Source: Bacteroidales bacterium UBA3810
GTDB lineage: Bacteria > Bacteroidota > Bacteroidia > Bacteroidales > Paludibacteraceae
NCBI GenBank assembly: GCA_002368645.1
Contig: DFEE01000024.1
Location: forward strand, 1 to 57,556
Reading direction: 5' to 3'
DNA: 57,556 bases
Every line of letters begins with the position of its first letter. The stretch's first letter is position 1. The position numbers were made by a program, and so were the translations under genes. Positions 20,999 to 30,474 of this stretch are shown here, piece after piece. The notes under the pieces are model-generated. The model had not been told where the DNA came from. It made no database searches and saw nothing but the letters and a program-made list of their open reading frames with translations.

Positions 20999-21931
20999 TT
21001 ATTTTGCTGTTTTTATGAGTTGGGTGAGGACCTCGGTAAGGTTCAAACCGGCTGCTTCAATCTGCTGCGGAATGAAGGAGGTGGGGGTCATACCGGGGGT
21101 GGTGTTGACTTCCAAGAGCCTAATCTCATTGTTCTCTAAGATATAATCAATACGGATAATGCCGGCAGCACCGAGTATGCGGTAGATTTTCTTGGTCAAG
21201 GCTTGTATCCTGTCTCGCATGGCGTCGGGTATGCGCGCAGGTGTAATCTCTTGAACCTCACCATTGTATTTGGCGTTGTAGTCGAAAAACTCATTGGCAG
21301 TGACGACCTCTGTAACGGGCAGTGCCACTAAGCCCTCTTGGGTAGCATAACAGCCATTAGTGACTTCGGTCCCGACCATGAGTTGCTCGCAGATGACCTC
21401 ATCTCCTTCTGCAAAGGCTTTGTCAATAGCTGGTTGAATATCCTCCAATGTTTTGACCTTGGTACAGCCGAAAGAAGAGCCTCCGACATTGGATTTGATG
21501 AAACAGGGCAAACCGAGTTGTTGCGCAATTTCTTCGGGCGAGGGCTGTGGCTCATCGGCACGCAGTAAGATTGAGTGAGCTATATTGATGCCAAAGGCTG
21601 AGAGGTAGTGGTTACATGCGTATTTATTGAAAGTGAGCGCAGCCGGCAGGACGGAACAGCAATTAAAGGGAATACCCAAAATCTGCAAGTACCCTTGTAA
21701 CAAGCCATTTTCGCCGGGCGTGCCGTGAATGGTTATATAGCAGTAGTCATAGTGCTGCAAGTCGTGTAATCGGGCGGCTAAAAGGGCTTTATTATGCTCT
21801 TTGGGTAACTCAATAACAGTTGCGTCAAATAGTTCTTTGTCCAAGGCATCATAGATACCTTTAGCACTCCTGAGAGAGACATCATGCTCGGAGGAAAAGC
21901 CTCCGGCTACAATTGCAATTTTCTGTTTCAT
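20999..21931 (-). CDS. ddl: D-alanine--D-alanine ligase
   Basis: A 310-residue ATP-grasp enzyme that makes the D-Ala-D-Ala end of peptidoglycan precursors. From the ATG at 21931 it reads MKQKIAIVAGGFSSEHDVSLRS, the conserved start with the glutamate of SSEHDVS. Later motifs are HGTPGENG, FIKSNVGGSSFG and LLEVNTTPGMTPTS. The longer frame to 21946 would overlap xseA's stop further. Length is normal. Confidence 0.95.
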   Translation of the reverse strand: MKQKIAIVAGGFSSEHDVSLRSAKGIYDALDKELFDATVIELPKEHNKALLAARLHDLQHYDYCYITIHGTPGENGLLQGYLQILGIPFNCCSVLPAALTFNKYACNHYLSAFGINIAHSILLRADEPQPSPEEIAQQLGLPCFIKSNVGGSSFGCTKVKTLEDIQPAIDKAFAEGDEVICEQLMVGTEVTNGCYATQEGLVALPVTEVVTANEFFDYNAKYNGEVQEITPARIPDAMRDRIQALTKKIYRILGAAGIIRIDYILENNEIRLLEVNTTPGMTPTSFIPQQIEAAGLNLTEVLTQLIKTAK

Positions 21932-21942
21932 ATAGTTTATTA

Positions 21943-23103
21943 TCAAATAGTCTGTGTTGTTATTACGCCGTCTCGGAGGTGTGTTTCAATAATATCCCCT
22001 TTTCGTACTTGAGAGACGGAGGTCAGGATTTGTCCGTTTCGGGTCGTTAGGGAATAACCGAGTTTGAATATCCTTTCAGGCGAGAGGCTTGTTAAGCGTT
22101 GCTCCAAGAGTTCGACCGCGTGTCGCCGGATGAGCAGTTGTCTCTGTGCCGTGGCGGTTAAACGCTGGATAAGTGCGTTGATTTGTGCCTCTAAAGCCGC
22201 TCGTCCGTCCACGAAGTATTGTGCCAAAGCGGTAGGAGTTTTGAGAGCAGCAAAAGCAACCATGTCTAATACGGATATATCTTTTGTGTGTCCGATTCCG
22301 GTCAAGATTGGTATCGGATACTGCGCGCAATGAGCGGCGAGGTCGTAGTCGTCAAAACAGGTGAGGTCCGTTATCGCACCTCCTCCTCGCAGGATAACGA
22401 CACAATCGTACTGTTCCGCATCGATAGCTCGTAAGGCGGCAATAATGGACTTAGGAGCATAGAGCCCTTGCATCATCGCGGGATAAAGGGTCGTCTCAAA
22501 CCGAAAGCCGCCTTGGCGGAGCTGTTCCACAAAATCTTCGTAGCCCGCTGCTTGCGCCGAAGAAATAACGGCTATCTTCTCTATGATAGTCGGTAGAGAC
22601 AATGACCGGTTAAGGTCCATAACACCTTCACGCTCGAGGCGCTCAATGGTCTCACGCCTCGCTCGGGCCAAATCGCCTATAGTGAAAGTGGGGTCAATAT
22701 CCAGAATCTGAAGGCTCAGCCCATAGACTGCATGAAAATCGACCCTGACGGCAAGCAAAACCTGCATGCCTACTTGCAGCGGTAAACCTGACTGTTCCTC
22801 AAAATAGGGCTTTAGCATGTTATAGATATTCGACCAACATGTAGCCCTTACTTTGGCGATAAGCCCCCCGTTGCCCCGCTCCGTCGCTCCCCGCTCCACA
22901 GCCGCCGGGTCTGCCGCCACGGCAGCTGCACAGCCGACCGACACTGGCGTCACGCCAGCGGGTTCAACCAGCTCGAAATAGGCGTGGCCCCCTCTTTGAG
23001 AGAGGGACGCTATCTCTGCCCGAACCCAATAACGGTCGGCCAGGTCCATTGAGAGCGTGTCTTCAATGAGCGCACATAATTCCGAGAGGCGAAGGGTTTT
23101 CAT
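21943..23103 (-). CDS. xseA: Exodeoxyribonuclease VII large subunit with repeat-coded insertion
   Basis: A 386-residue protein with the N-terminal OB fold (RYWVRAEIASLSQRGGHAYFELVE), catalytic core (VISSAQAAGYEDF, VVILRGGGAITDL, GIGHTKDISVLDMVA) and a C-terminal region. XseA with XseB degrades single-stranded DNA. Residues about 48-70 (PAGVTPVSVGCAAAVAADPA) are coded by module B at 22893-22958 and fall inside the OB fold, between the strands ending FELVE and GLIAKVRA. No xseB is adjacent. The gene overlaps rpe by 4 bases. Confidence 0.92.
   Translation of the reverse strand: MKTLRLSELCALIEDTLSMDLADRYWVRAEIASLSQRGGHAYFELVEPAGVTPVSVGCAAAVAADPAAVERGATERGNGGLIAKVRATCWSNIYNMLKPYFEEQSGLPLQVGMQVLLAVRVDFHAVYGLSLQILDIDPTFTIGDLARARRETIERLEREGVMDLNRSLSLPTIIEKIAVISSAQAAGYEDFVEQLRQGGFRFETTLYPAMMQGLYAPKSIIAALRAIDAEQYDCVVILRGGGAITDLTCFDDYDLAAHCAQYPIPILTGIGHTKDISVLDMVAFAALKTPTALAQYFVDGRAALEAQINALIQRLTATAQRQLLIRRHAVELLEQRLTSLSPERIFKLGYSLTTRNGQILTSVSQVRKGDIIETHLRDGVITTQTI
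22893..22958 (-). repeat. Module B array, two palindromes at 33-base period, inside xseA
   Basis: CTGCCG-CCA-CGGCAG at 22911-22925, spacer CTGCACAGCCGACCGACA, then CTGGCG-TCA-CGCCAG at 22944-22958. A further spacer-like sequence lies at 22893-22910. Confidence 0.9.
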
Positions 23104-23756
23104 CGTTTCATATCTATAATGGCTTGTTCCGCCTGAGCGGCATGAAAAACCGATGAGCCGGCTACGAGAATATCCGCACCCGCATCGTACAGGAGGTGCG
23201 CGTTAGCTATATTGACGCCGCCATCGACCTCAATCAAGGTGGGCAGCTGACGCTTGGTAATCTCAGTGCGGATATAACGCACTTTGTCGAGCGTCTCGGG
23301 GATAAACTTCTGCCCGCCGAATCCCGCAAAGACGGACATCAACAGTACCATATTGACCTTATCCAGGTAGGGCAAAAGCCGCTCGGGGGATATGTCCGGA
23401 TTGATGGTAAGGCACGTCCTTACACCTTTGGCTTCGATAAGCTCCAAGATGGGAAGAGGGTCGTCCACCGCCTCCAAGTGAAAACCGACCGACCATGCTC
23501 CCGCATCGCAAAATCGTTCCACATATCTCTCGGGATGAGTAATCATCAGGTGCACATCCAATGGCTTCTTGGCAATAGGCCTAATGGCTTCCAGCACAGG
23601 GAAACCAAACGATAGATTCGGCACAAACACACCGTCCATCACATCACAATGAATGAGCGAGGCTTCCGAGCGGTTCAACATCTCGATTTCGTCTGCCAAA
23701 TGCCCAAAATCGGCAGAAAGAATAGAAGGGGCTACTGCCCGGTGGAGATCAATCAT
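23100..23756 (-). CDS. rpe: Ribulose-phosphate 3-epimerase
   Basis: A 218-residue TIM barrel. It has APSILSADFGHLADEIE, HCDVMDGVFVPNLSFG (metal-binding His and catalytic Asp), DVHLMITHPERYV, VFAGFGGQKFIPETLDKV and EVDGGVNIANA with the second catalytic Asp. It interconverts ribulose 5-phosphate and xylulose 5-phosphate in the pentose phosphate pathway. It overlaps both neighbours by 4 bases. Confidence 0.96.
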   Translation of the reverse strand: MIDLHRAVAPSILSADFGHLADEIEMLNRSEASLIHCDVMDGVFVPNLSFGFPVLEAIRPIAKKPLDVHLMITHPERYVERFCDAGAWSVGFHLEAVDDPLPILELIEAKGVRTCLTINPDISPERLLPYLDKVNMVLLMSVFAGFGGQKFIPETLDKVRYIRTEITKRQLPTLIEVDGGVNIANAHLLYDAGADILVAGSSVFHAAQAEQAIIDMKR

Positions 23757-24187
23757 ATTGCTTTATGTTTAGTGAATAGTAGTAATTTGCGGGCGAAGAA
23801 ATTCCAAAAGAATACCACTCCCGTTGAAATCAGTTTAGAGACCATATAATGCACTTGTAAGCACTCCGTGAAGAGGTACATAATGCCTTCGTTCAGCCCT
23901 AAACCGATAATACCTATAGTAGCAAAAACCATAAATTCAATCCATGGCTTGGTGACACGCTCTTTCTTAAAAACCCACGATATGGACAGCAGGTAATTCA
24001 CTGTCAAACCTATAACAAAGGCGACTGCGGCGGAGGTGAGGTAATGGAAATGAGCTACTTCGGTCAGCAAGTATAGCGAACCATAGTCCGCGACAAAGGC
24101 TACTCCACCGACAAATCCATATCGAAGGAGTTGCAACCACAGATTAGTGGTCGGGCTGATGAATAATTTGGTCAGTAGGGCTTTCAT
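23753..24187 (-). CDS. GtrA-family membrane protein
   Basis: A 144-residue protein with four predicted membrane helices, starting at 24187 where ATGA overlaps the upstream stop. It contains RYGFVGGVAFVADYGSLYLL and NYLLSISWVF, typical of GtrA, a family involved in moving polyprenyl-phosphate-linked sugars across the membrane. It is flanked by a polytopic glycosyltransferase-like protein, consistent with a role in cell-surface glycan building. The direct substrate is unknown. Confidence 0.85.
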   Translation of the reverse strand: MKALLTKLFISPTTNLWLQLLRYGFVGGVAFVADYGSLYLLTEVAHFHYLTSAAVAFVIGLTVNYLLSISWVFKKERVTKPWIEFMVFATIGIIGLGLNEGIMYLFTECLQVHYMVSKLISTGVVFFWNFFARKLLLFTKHKAI

Positions 24188-25869
24188 CGTACTTCTTTCC
24201 AATCTGTTTGCTTATCCACACACCTTACGGCTACTGCCCCCTTGCTCCGTAGCGTCGCCGGGACTGCAGCCTCTGCAGCTGCCCCCTCGCTCCGCAGCGT
24301 CACGCCGGCTGCACAGACGACCGGGTCTGCCGCCACGGCAGTAAATTGTAATAGGTAGGTGTGCGTAGCCTCGTAGTGCTTGATGATTGGGAAATACTGC
24401 GGGTATCGCTGGATGGTTGGCAGTAAGTAACGGTAGGTCGAGCTATAACCTAAGGCATCTAAGATAACATAATCCACCTTCTTGGCAATCAAATCCTGCA
24501 GCACTTCCTGCGGGTCTAAACTATACTTATAGACTACGCCGGGTAAGTTGCTGTAGAGCCAGAACATCTGGGGCTTGCGTGAAGCAACTACAGCTCCTTT
24601 GGGAGCTATCTTTTTGAGGTCTTTTGCGGCTTGGAAGAAGTGACGGTACTGCAACGGATATTTCTGCTGCGACATCTGGTGCTCTGCCTTAAGACCCGGT
24701 ATAGCGAACAGAATCAGCAGCCCTAATATAAGGGCGGGGAATGATTTATCCTGCCACTTCAACCGGATGAGTTGAGTCAGTGCAGCCCATATCCCGACCA
24801 TGAGTGTCATCGTCAGCAGAGGTAGCAAACCGGTCAAGTAGCGATTGCCACTGGGGGACGAGAAGGAGGCGATAAGAGCCACTGAGGCTGCAAAATAACC
24901 TATCATAACCCAACGCAGCTTACCCATCTGCCAACAACCATAGAGCATGAGAGTGACCATGATAGCGCCCACGAGATAAATCCAAAAGGCATACTCAGGA
25001 GCATCGGGGTTGAGGTTGAAGAATGGGGTGACCGAGTTCGGTATGGCATTGAATAGCAGCATCCTGACATGGTCAAAAAAGCGGGATACAAACTCCCCTA
25101 AACCAATGGTCCCCTCCTCGGGGCGAAAAGCGTTCGCCATCATCATTTGGTCCACATATCGGTTACCATTCAGACCGAGGATATGATTGCGAATCATCCA
25201 GGGGAGCGAGCCGACGATAACGCCGCATATCGTGGTGAGGAGCGCTCCCCAACGCTTGCGAATAAGCAGGGCTAAAACAACAGCCCCGATAAGCGCTAAG
25301 CCTTGCGTACGGACATGATAATTGAGCACCAAGGCGGCAATCATGAGGTACAACCAAGGTCTTTTGAGCTCGGCGAGCCAATGGTCTTCTGACTCACTCA
25401 TTCGCGCCAAACAATAAATGACGCAGAGGGAGGTGAACATGAACGCCGTCTCAGACATCATCATGGTCGAGAAATGCAGTACGCGTGGGATAAACGCTCC
25501 GGCAAAGGCACCAATAAAGGCTAACGACATTGGCGCACCCAATCGTATCAATGTGAAATAGAGCAGAATAAGCGATAGAAGCACAAAGATTTCGCTCAGC
25601 CATTTTTGCGCCACTACACTATCGGTAATCCATCGTAAAGGGGTCATCATGAGGGCATAGCCCGGAGGCCATGAGGCGGTCGGAGGCGCGCCGGGGGCAC
25701 TTAAATCGCAATAGCCATTGCCCTCTGACAAGGAGGTCGCGTAGATGTAATAGTAAAAGTTATCACCGTTGAGGTCCGGCTTCTCGTTGAATGTGTAGAT
25801 CGACATCCAAAGCCACGCCGCCAGTATCAATAGCGGATAAATGATGTACTTAATTTGATTTGGTTTCAT
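24184..25869 (-). CDS. Polytopic membrane protein, glycosyltransferase-like (PMT/ArnT type)
   Basis: A 561-residue protein with about ten to twelve membrane helices, starting at 25869 (MKPNQIKYIIYPLLILAAW). A longer frame to 25941 overlaps the upstream gene. After the first helix it has DGDNFYYYIYATSLSEGNGY, with an acidic motif as in GT-C enzymes that use polyprenyl-phosphate sugars. The soluble C-terminal part is altered: residues about 509-547 (AVAADPVVCAAGVTLRSEGA) are coded by module B at 24229-24341, just before the end. The family assignment is moderate. Confidence 0.75.
   Translation of the reverse strand: MKPNQIKYIIYPLLILAAWLWMSIYTFNEKPDLNGDNFYYYIYATSLSEGNGYCDLSAPGAPPTASWPPGYALMMTPLRWITDSVVAQKWLSEIFVLLSLILLYFTLIRLGAPMSLAFIGAFAGAFIPRVLHFSTMMMSETAFMFTSLCVIYCLARMSESEDHWLAELKRPWLYLMIAALVLNYHVRTQGLALIGAVVLALLIRKRWGALLTTICGVIVGSLPWMIRNHILGLNGNRYVDQMMMANAFRPEEGTIGLGEFVSRFFDHVRMLLFNAIPNSVTPFFNLNPDAPEYAFWIYLVGAIMVTLMLYGCWQMGKLRWVMIGYFAASVALIASFSSPSGNRYLTGLLPLLTMTLMVGIWAALTQLIRLKWQDKSFPALILGLLILFAIPGLKAEHQMSQQKYPLQYRHFFQAAKDLKKIAPKGAVVASRKPQMFWLYSNLPGVVYKYSLDPQEVLQDLIAKKVDYVILDALGYSSTYRYLLPTIQRYPQYFPIIKHYEATHTYLLQFTAVAADPVVCAAGVTLRSEGAAAEAAVPATLRSKGAVAVRCVDKQTDWKEVR
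24229..24341 (-). repeat. Module B array inside the membrane glycosyltransferase-like gene
   Basis: Perfect palindromes CTGCAG-CCT-CTGCAG (24264-24278) and CTGCCG-CCA-CGGCAG (24327-24341), with a half-palindrome GCGTCACGCCGG at 24297-24308 between them. Spacers of both types are present. Confidence 0.88.
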
Positions 25870-27421
25870 GATATGCTGTTTCTGTGTTAACATTCCAAAT
25901 AGCTTGTTTGTCGGTAGTACCTGATTGGATAGCATCGACACATTCCATGGCGGTCAGCATGGAGTGATCCATATTGTTGTAGCGGTGCTGACCGTTTCGC
26001 CCTAAGCAATAGAGGTTCTCAATGGTGTCAAGGAAGGCTTTGACCTCGTCCAATTGGTAGTACGAGCCGAAATAGGCAGGATAGGCTTTCTTGATTTTGA
26101 CTTGCGTAGCGTCAAGCACATCCTCGCGGTCAATGATATCAATCTTGACCAATTCGTCAATCGCCATGGCGATAAAACTTTCTTTGTCCATCTGCCACAT
26201 ATCGTCGCCCTCGGTGCAGAAGTACTCAAGACCAATCCAGACGCTGTTCTCATAGTCTTTGACGAGGTACGGCGACCAGTTGTTAAAGATTTGCAGACGC
26301 CCGATTTTGACATCCCGCTCCTGAATATATATCCACGTATCAGGTACACGATTGAGATAAGTCTTGATAGGCGTTTCATTGCTGATTTTGAGTTTCTTGA
26401 CGCATAGTCCGACCGTTATGAAATCGCGGTACGGCAGTGTGGCAGCAATCTCTTTCACCTTATCGGGCACCTCTATGCCGTCAATGGCGGCAATAAGGTC
26501 TTTGATGGGCATCGTGGAGAGAAAATAATCGCAGGGTAGTGTCTGGAGCCCGGTGCCGGTCTTGACGGTCACAGAGGTGACTTTATGTCCTTCTACATGC
26601 ACACCGGTAACCTCGTGCTGCTTGAGAACTTTGCCGCCGTTGGCAATGACTTGCTCGGCTGCCAATTCCCACAATTGACCGGGACCTAATTTGGGGTAAA
26701 TGAATTGCTCAATCAGAGAGGTCTCAACCGTTTTGTCATCCTTTTTGCCAAAGGCTTTCTTGAACATATCTTTGAGCACGGCGCGGACGGATAGTCCTTT
26801 CACCCGTTGGCTCCCCCAGTCAGCACCGAGTTTAGAGGGGTGAACCCCCCACACTTTTTCGGTATAACCTTCAAAGAAAAGTTCATATAGCGGGCGACCG
26901 AAGCGGTTGATATAGAAATTTTCCAGACTATCCTCCGGCAGCTTATGCACGCAGGACCAAAGGTACCCGAAACCGGCACGCATCATGCGAACAAAACCCA
27001 TGTTGAGGAAGGTTTCCTTCTTCATGGATATCGGATAATCGAAGAACTTCCTCAAGAAGAAAATACGGCTCACTCGGTGGCGGATAAGGATGACCTTATC
27101 GGTCTTTTCGGGGTCCGGTCCGTCCTTCTCAAGCGGCTTGTCGTTAAGACCTAACAGGATATCGTCCTTGCTGTTTTTGCCCTGTACCGGCATGAGCTCT
27201 GTCCACCATTTCATGACTCTCTCGCTTTTGGAGAAGAAACGGTGACCGCCGATATCCATTCTGTTGCCATGATATTGGACAGTCTGAGAGATACCGCCGA
27301 TTTGGTCGGTGGCCTCAAGCACGATAGGCTGAATGTCAGTCCCTTTTTGAAACTCAATGGCGGCAGTTAATCCTGCAGGACCTGCGCCGGCGATGATTGC
27401 TTGTTTAATGGTCTTAGTCAT
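25850..27421 (-). CDS. FAD-dependent oxidoreductase (amine-oxidase/UDP-galactopyranose-mutase-like fold)
   Basis: A 523-residue flavoprotein with an N-terminal dinucleotide-binding motif GAGPAGLTAAIEF and EATDQIGGISQT, then HRFFSKSERVMKWW and a C-terminal NLYCLGRNGQHRYNNMDHSM. Such proteins often lie next to glycosyltransferase and GtrA genes, as here. It may act on a sugar or polyprenyl-linked sugar, but the reaction is not known. It overlaps the MerR gene by 4 bases and the next gene by 20. Confidence 0.8.
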   Translation of the reverse strand: MTKTIKQAIIAGAGPAGLTAAIEFQKGTDIQPIVLEATDQIGGISQTVQYHGNRMDIGGHRFFSKSERVMKWWTELMPVQGKNSKDDILLGLNDKPLEKDGPDPEKTDKVILIRHRVSRIFFLRKFFDYPISMKKETFLNMGFVRMMRAGFGYLWSCVHKLPEDSLENFYINRFGRPLYELFFEGYTEKVWGVHPSKLGADWGSQRVKGLSVRAVLKDMFKKAFGKKDDKTVETSLIEQFIYPKLGPGQLWELAAEQVIANGGKVLKQHEVTGVHVEGHKVTSVTVKTGTGLQTLPCDYFLSTMPIKDLIAAIDGIEVPDKVKEIAATLPYRDFITVGLCVKKLKISNETPIKTYLNRVPDTWIYIQERDVKIGRLQIFNNWSPYLVKDYENSVWIGLEYFCTEGDDMWQMDKESFIAMAIDELVKIDIIDREDVLDATQVKIKKAYPAYFGSYYQLDEVKAFLDTIENLYCLGRNGQHRYNNMDHSMLTAMECVDAIQSGTTDKQAIWNVNTETAYHETKSN

Positions 27422-27741
27422 AGGTTCGCTCGGATTTCATATAGTTCATTTCTGACCTTATTTAATATATGGGCAACTCTTTCGCGCATGTCGGAGCGCC
27501 GGGTGCCTTTTGCTAATTCGGTTTGTATGGCAACAATGCGGGTAATATGTAATTCGTCCCGGATATACTGGATTTGGCGAATCGTAGCAATATCATCGGA
27601 CGAGTAATAACGATTGCCATGCCCGTCTTTACGGGGAGATAGTTGCTCAAAACAGCTTTCCCAATACCGCAAGGTGCTGGCGGGCAGACCTAAGTCTCGG
27701 GTCACCTCGCGCATCGAGTAATATATTTTACTATCTGCCAT
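27418..27741 (-). CDS. MerR-family transcriptional regulator
   Basis: A 107-residue protein with an N-terminal winged helix-turn-helix (YSMREVTRDLGLPASTLRYW), and the signature RKDGHGNRYYSSDDIATIRQI. A short helix follows (about 80-105). It has no cysteine cluster for metal binding, unlike metal-sensing MerR proteins. The short form matches Bacteroidetes MerR-like proteins often found near lytic transglycosylase or signal-peptidase genes. Effector unknown. Confidence 0.88.
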   Translation of the reverse strand: MADSKIYYSMREVTRDLGLPASTLRYWESCFEQLSPRKDGHGNRYYSSDDIATIRQIQYIRDELHITRIVAIQTELAKGTRRSDMRERVAHILNKVRNELYEIRANL

Positions 27742-28991
27742 TAGCGTAGTATCTTAAGGGTGTGACCGGCACGGATAGCGTCAGACTTAAGTCCGTTCCA
27801 TGTCTTGAGTTGTTTGACGGAACACCGGAACTTGGAGGCAATGCCCGAGAGGGTATCTCCGTTCTTTATCTTATAATAGGTTACACCATTGACGGAGTAA
27901 GCCCCGTTGACGGAAGTCTTTTGGAGCAGTTCAATCTCCGCGCGGCGATTTTCGACTAACTGTGTCCGTTTATGGGCATAGATAGTATCGTGATGTGTGA
28001 TATAAGCTTCTGTGTAGTCGGTAGGAATACACAGAGCGTAGATCTTTCCTCCGGGAACGATGTCTCGTGCGTATTGGGGATTTAGGCGACGCAGTTCGTT
28101 GAGTTCTATGCCTAAAATCTCACTTATTTGGGTTAGGTGTAGCCGCTCTGCCGTCATGATGGTATCGGTATCTACCGTCATTTCCTCCGCAGCGGGACAG
28201 ATACCGTACATATCGGCGTAATTCATAGCATAACATGCTGCAATGAAAATCGGCACATAAGATCTTGTCTCACGGGGTAGGAAAGGATAGATGGACCAGA
28301 AGTCCTTTTTCCCGCCGGAGCGCGCAATGGCTTTACGAACATTCCCGGAGCCGCAGTTATAGGCTGCGAGCGCTAAAGTCCAGTCGCCTAAACTTTGCTT
28401 AAGATAAGTGAGGTAACGACATGCGGCTTCGGTGGACTTAACGGGATCCATTCGTTCGTCAATCAACGAGTTCACCTCCAAACCATAGAGCTTGCCGGTC
28501 GAAGGCATAAATTGCCAGAGGCCTGCTGCCCCCATTTTAGAGCGTGCTTGCGGATTGAGGGCAGACTCAATCACGGCGAGGTACTTAATCTCATAGGGCA
28601 TGTCGTAGCGCGCAAATATGTCATCAAAAAGCGGAAAATAGTACTCGGCTTTGCGTTGCAGACGAGCTAACTGTTTGGGTGCGCGTTGGACATAGCGGAG
28701 GATGAAGGCTCGAACAACCTCGTTATATGGCAATTCCACCACGCAGGGCAGTGCTTGCAATCTCTCTATATAGACGCTATCGGGCAGCGGTGCTTCGCCT
28801 GTACCGGTAGCGCAGGCTAAAGTGTCAGTGGGCAAAAGAATATTTTCCACCATCACGGAATCTACCATGACCGAGTCCGAACGGATAGAGTCTAATGTCA
28901 ACGTGTCGGACGGTATAGAGTCGCTCAATAGTGTCTGATTGGCGAGGGCGATTTGGAATAAAAGGATATAAAGTAATGTTGTCATCGTCAA
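27741..28991 (-). CDS. Lytic murein transglycosylase (MltD-like) with LysM domains
   Basis: A 416-residue protein with a signal peptide, a lytic transglycosylase (SLT) domain with YLAVIESALNPQARSKMGAAG (catalytic Glu about residue 127) and AAGLWQFMPSTGKLYGL, and AYNCGSGNVRKAI. Two LysM regions follow at about 275-320 and 370-416 (YKIKNGDTLSGIASKFRC). It cleaves peptidoglycan to anhydro-muropeptides. Its start overlaps DUF5683's stop (ATGA). Confidence 0.92.
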   Translation of the reverse strand: MTMTTLLYILLFQIALANQTLLSDSIPSDTLTLDSIRSDSVMVDSVMVENILLPTDTLACATGTGEAPLPDSVYIERLQALPCVVELPYNEVVRAFILRYVQRAPKQLARLQRKAEYYFPLFDDIFARYDMPYEIKYLAVIESALNPQARSKMGAAGLWQFMPSTGKLYGLEVNSLIDERMDPVKSTEAACRYLTYLKQSLGDWTLALAAYNCGSGNVRKAIARSGGKKDFWSIYPFLPRETRSYVPIFIAACYAMNYADMYGICPAAEEMTVDTDTIMTAERLHLTQISEILGIELNELRRLNPQYARDIVPGGKIYALCIPTDYTEAYITHHDTIYAHKRTQLVENRRAEIELLQKTSVNGAYSVNGVTYYKIKNGDTLSGIASKFRCSVKQLKTWNGLKSDAIRAGHTLKILR

Positions 28992-29644
28992 AATGTAAAT
29001 GCTAATTTTACCTCGGCACTGCGGCTTTGGAATAAATCATAGTTTAGCCCGGGTTCAACATGCATACTTAAGTCCGGGGATATATCAAAATCAAATAGTT
29101 GTGCATCCACGAAGGCATCGACTACCGAGAGCGCATAGACCAATACTGCCACAACAATACCGATGTCGCGATAGCGGTGGTAGATATTGGTGTTCTCACG
29201 GAGAGTCTGTGTGTAGGTACTTTTGCCGCCCATGGTCGCGACGGTGTAACCTTCCTTTAAGATGGCATTATAAGAACGCGTCGGATCGGTCGATAAGGTT
29301 GCATCAGCGCTGATATCCATGTAGGCTTGTCGGTAGGCAAGATAGCGTCCGTTGTTCCACGCAATGGCATAAGCGCAACCCATCAACCCGCCATACACAA
29401 TCGGTAATTTCCAGTACGAACGATTGTATATTTGCCCTAATCCGGGGAAGAGAATACCTAACCACACGGCGCGGGAGGGAGTGGGCTTCCAGTTGAGATC
29501 TTGGTAATAGATGATACCGCTTGTGTCTGCCGGCAAGACTATGCTGCTACGCACGGAGTCTTGGCTATCGGTGCTCTGAGGCATCGACAACTCCGGCGTC
29601 ACGCCGGCTAAGACGGCTATTAATATGGTCAGCAAGTTACTCAC
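28988..29644 (-). CDS. DUF5683 membrane protein with a module-B palindrome in its N-terminus
   Basis: A 218-residue protein. The conserved domain contains PSRAVWLGILFPGLGQIYNR, KLPIVYGGLMGCAYA and YRDIGIVVAVLVYALSVVDAFVDA, giving about three membrane helices. Residues 13-18 (AGVTPE, within LIAVLAGVTPELSMPQ) are coded by the palindrome at 29593-29607, right at the end of the predicted signal peptide. The domain's role is unknown. In Bacteroidetes it is commonly beside parB, as here. Confidence 0.85.
   Translation of the reverse strand: MSNLLTILIAVLAGVTPELSMPQSTDSQDSVRSSIVLPADTSGIIYYQDLNWKPTPSRAVWLGILFPGLGQIYNRSYWKLPIVYGGLMGCAYAIAWNNGRYLAYRQAYMDISADATLSTDPTRSYNAILKEGYTVATMGGKSTYTQTLRENTNIYHRYRDIGIVVAVLVYALSVVDAFVDAQLFDFDISPDLSMHVEPGLNYDLFQSRSAEVKLAFTF
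29593..29607 (-). repeat. Single module-B palindrome in the DUF5683 gene
   Basis: CCGGCG-TCA-CGCCGG without its usual 18-base spacers on either side. Confidence 0.8.
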
Positions 29645-30474
29645 CGAATATGTTCAATTAAGTTCTTTAATTCCTCTTGGGAGTGGAAAATTATCTTCAC
29701 GGAATTGGTACTGATGGCCACTTTCATGCCCAAGTGTTGTGCTAACTGTGCCTCCAACCGCTTAATTTCTTCGCTCTTCGGCGCGTGACCTTTGGAACTC
29801 TCTTTCGAGGGATGGGTTTGAGAGAGTTCTTCCACCTTGCGGACCGAAAGCCCTTCGCGCAAAATACGGTCATAGAGGGAGAGTTGTTGCTCTGCTGTTG
29901 AACATGCTAATAGAGCGCGGGCGTGACCCATATCTATTTTGCGCTCTTTGATACCCAACTGCACCTCTGCGGGAAGGTGAATGAGACGCAGGTAATTGGC
30001 GACTGTGGCGCGTTTCTTACCCACTTTCTCTGCTAACTCGGCTTGGGTGAGATGGTAGTCTTCCATCAGTCGTTGGTAAGCGAGGGCAATCTCAATAGCG
30101 TCCAGATCTTCGCGCTGGATATTTTCGATGAGTGCCATCTCGTGCACTTGTTCATCTTTCGCCGTGCGGATGTAGGCAGGTATCGTGGTTAGTCCGGCAT
30201 CTTTCGCTGCACGAAAACGCCTTTCGCCGGCGATAATCATATAGGTCCCGTCTTCGTTCTTGCGGAGCGTGATAGGACTGATAACGCCATGTTGCTGTAT
30301 AGATGCCGCTAATTCCGCCAAAGCGTCTTCATCAAAACTGCGTCGGGGTTGGTCGGGATTGGCGACAATCATGCGTAAGGGCACTTCGTTAATAGAACCG
30401 GAGCCCTCTGTCTGCACATGGGTCGTATCTAATAGGGCGTCAAGGCCACGCCCAAGGCCGGTAGAATGTTTCAT
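29641..30474 (-). CDS. parB: Chromosome-partitioning protein ParB
   Basis: A 277-residue protein with the ParB/Srx CTPase domain (VPLRMIVANPDQPRRSFDED, GERRFRAAKDAG), the helix-turn-helix (LTQAELAEKVGKKRATVANYLRL), and a C-terminal dimerisation helix (IKRLEAQLAQHLG). It loads at parS sites and partitions the origin with ParA. Its ATGA overlaps the parA stop. Confidence 0.95.
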   Translation of the reverse strand: MKHSTGLGRGLDALLDTTHVQTEGSGSINEVPLRMIVANPDQPRRSFDEDALAELAASIQQHGVISPITLRKNEDGTYMIIAGERRFRAAKDAGLTTIPAYIRTAKDEQVHEMALIENIQREDLDAIEIALAYQRLMEDYHLTQAELAEKVGKKRATVANYLRLIHLPAEVQLGIKERKIDMGHARALLACSTAEQQLSLYDRILREGLSVRKVEELSQTHPSKESSKGHAPKSEEIKRLEAQLAQHLGMKVAISTNSVKIIFHSQEELKNLIEHIR

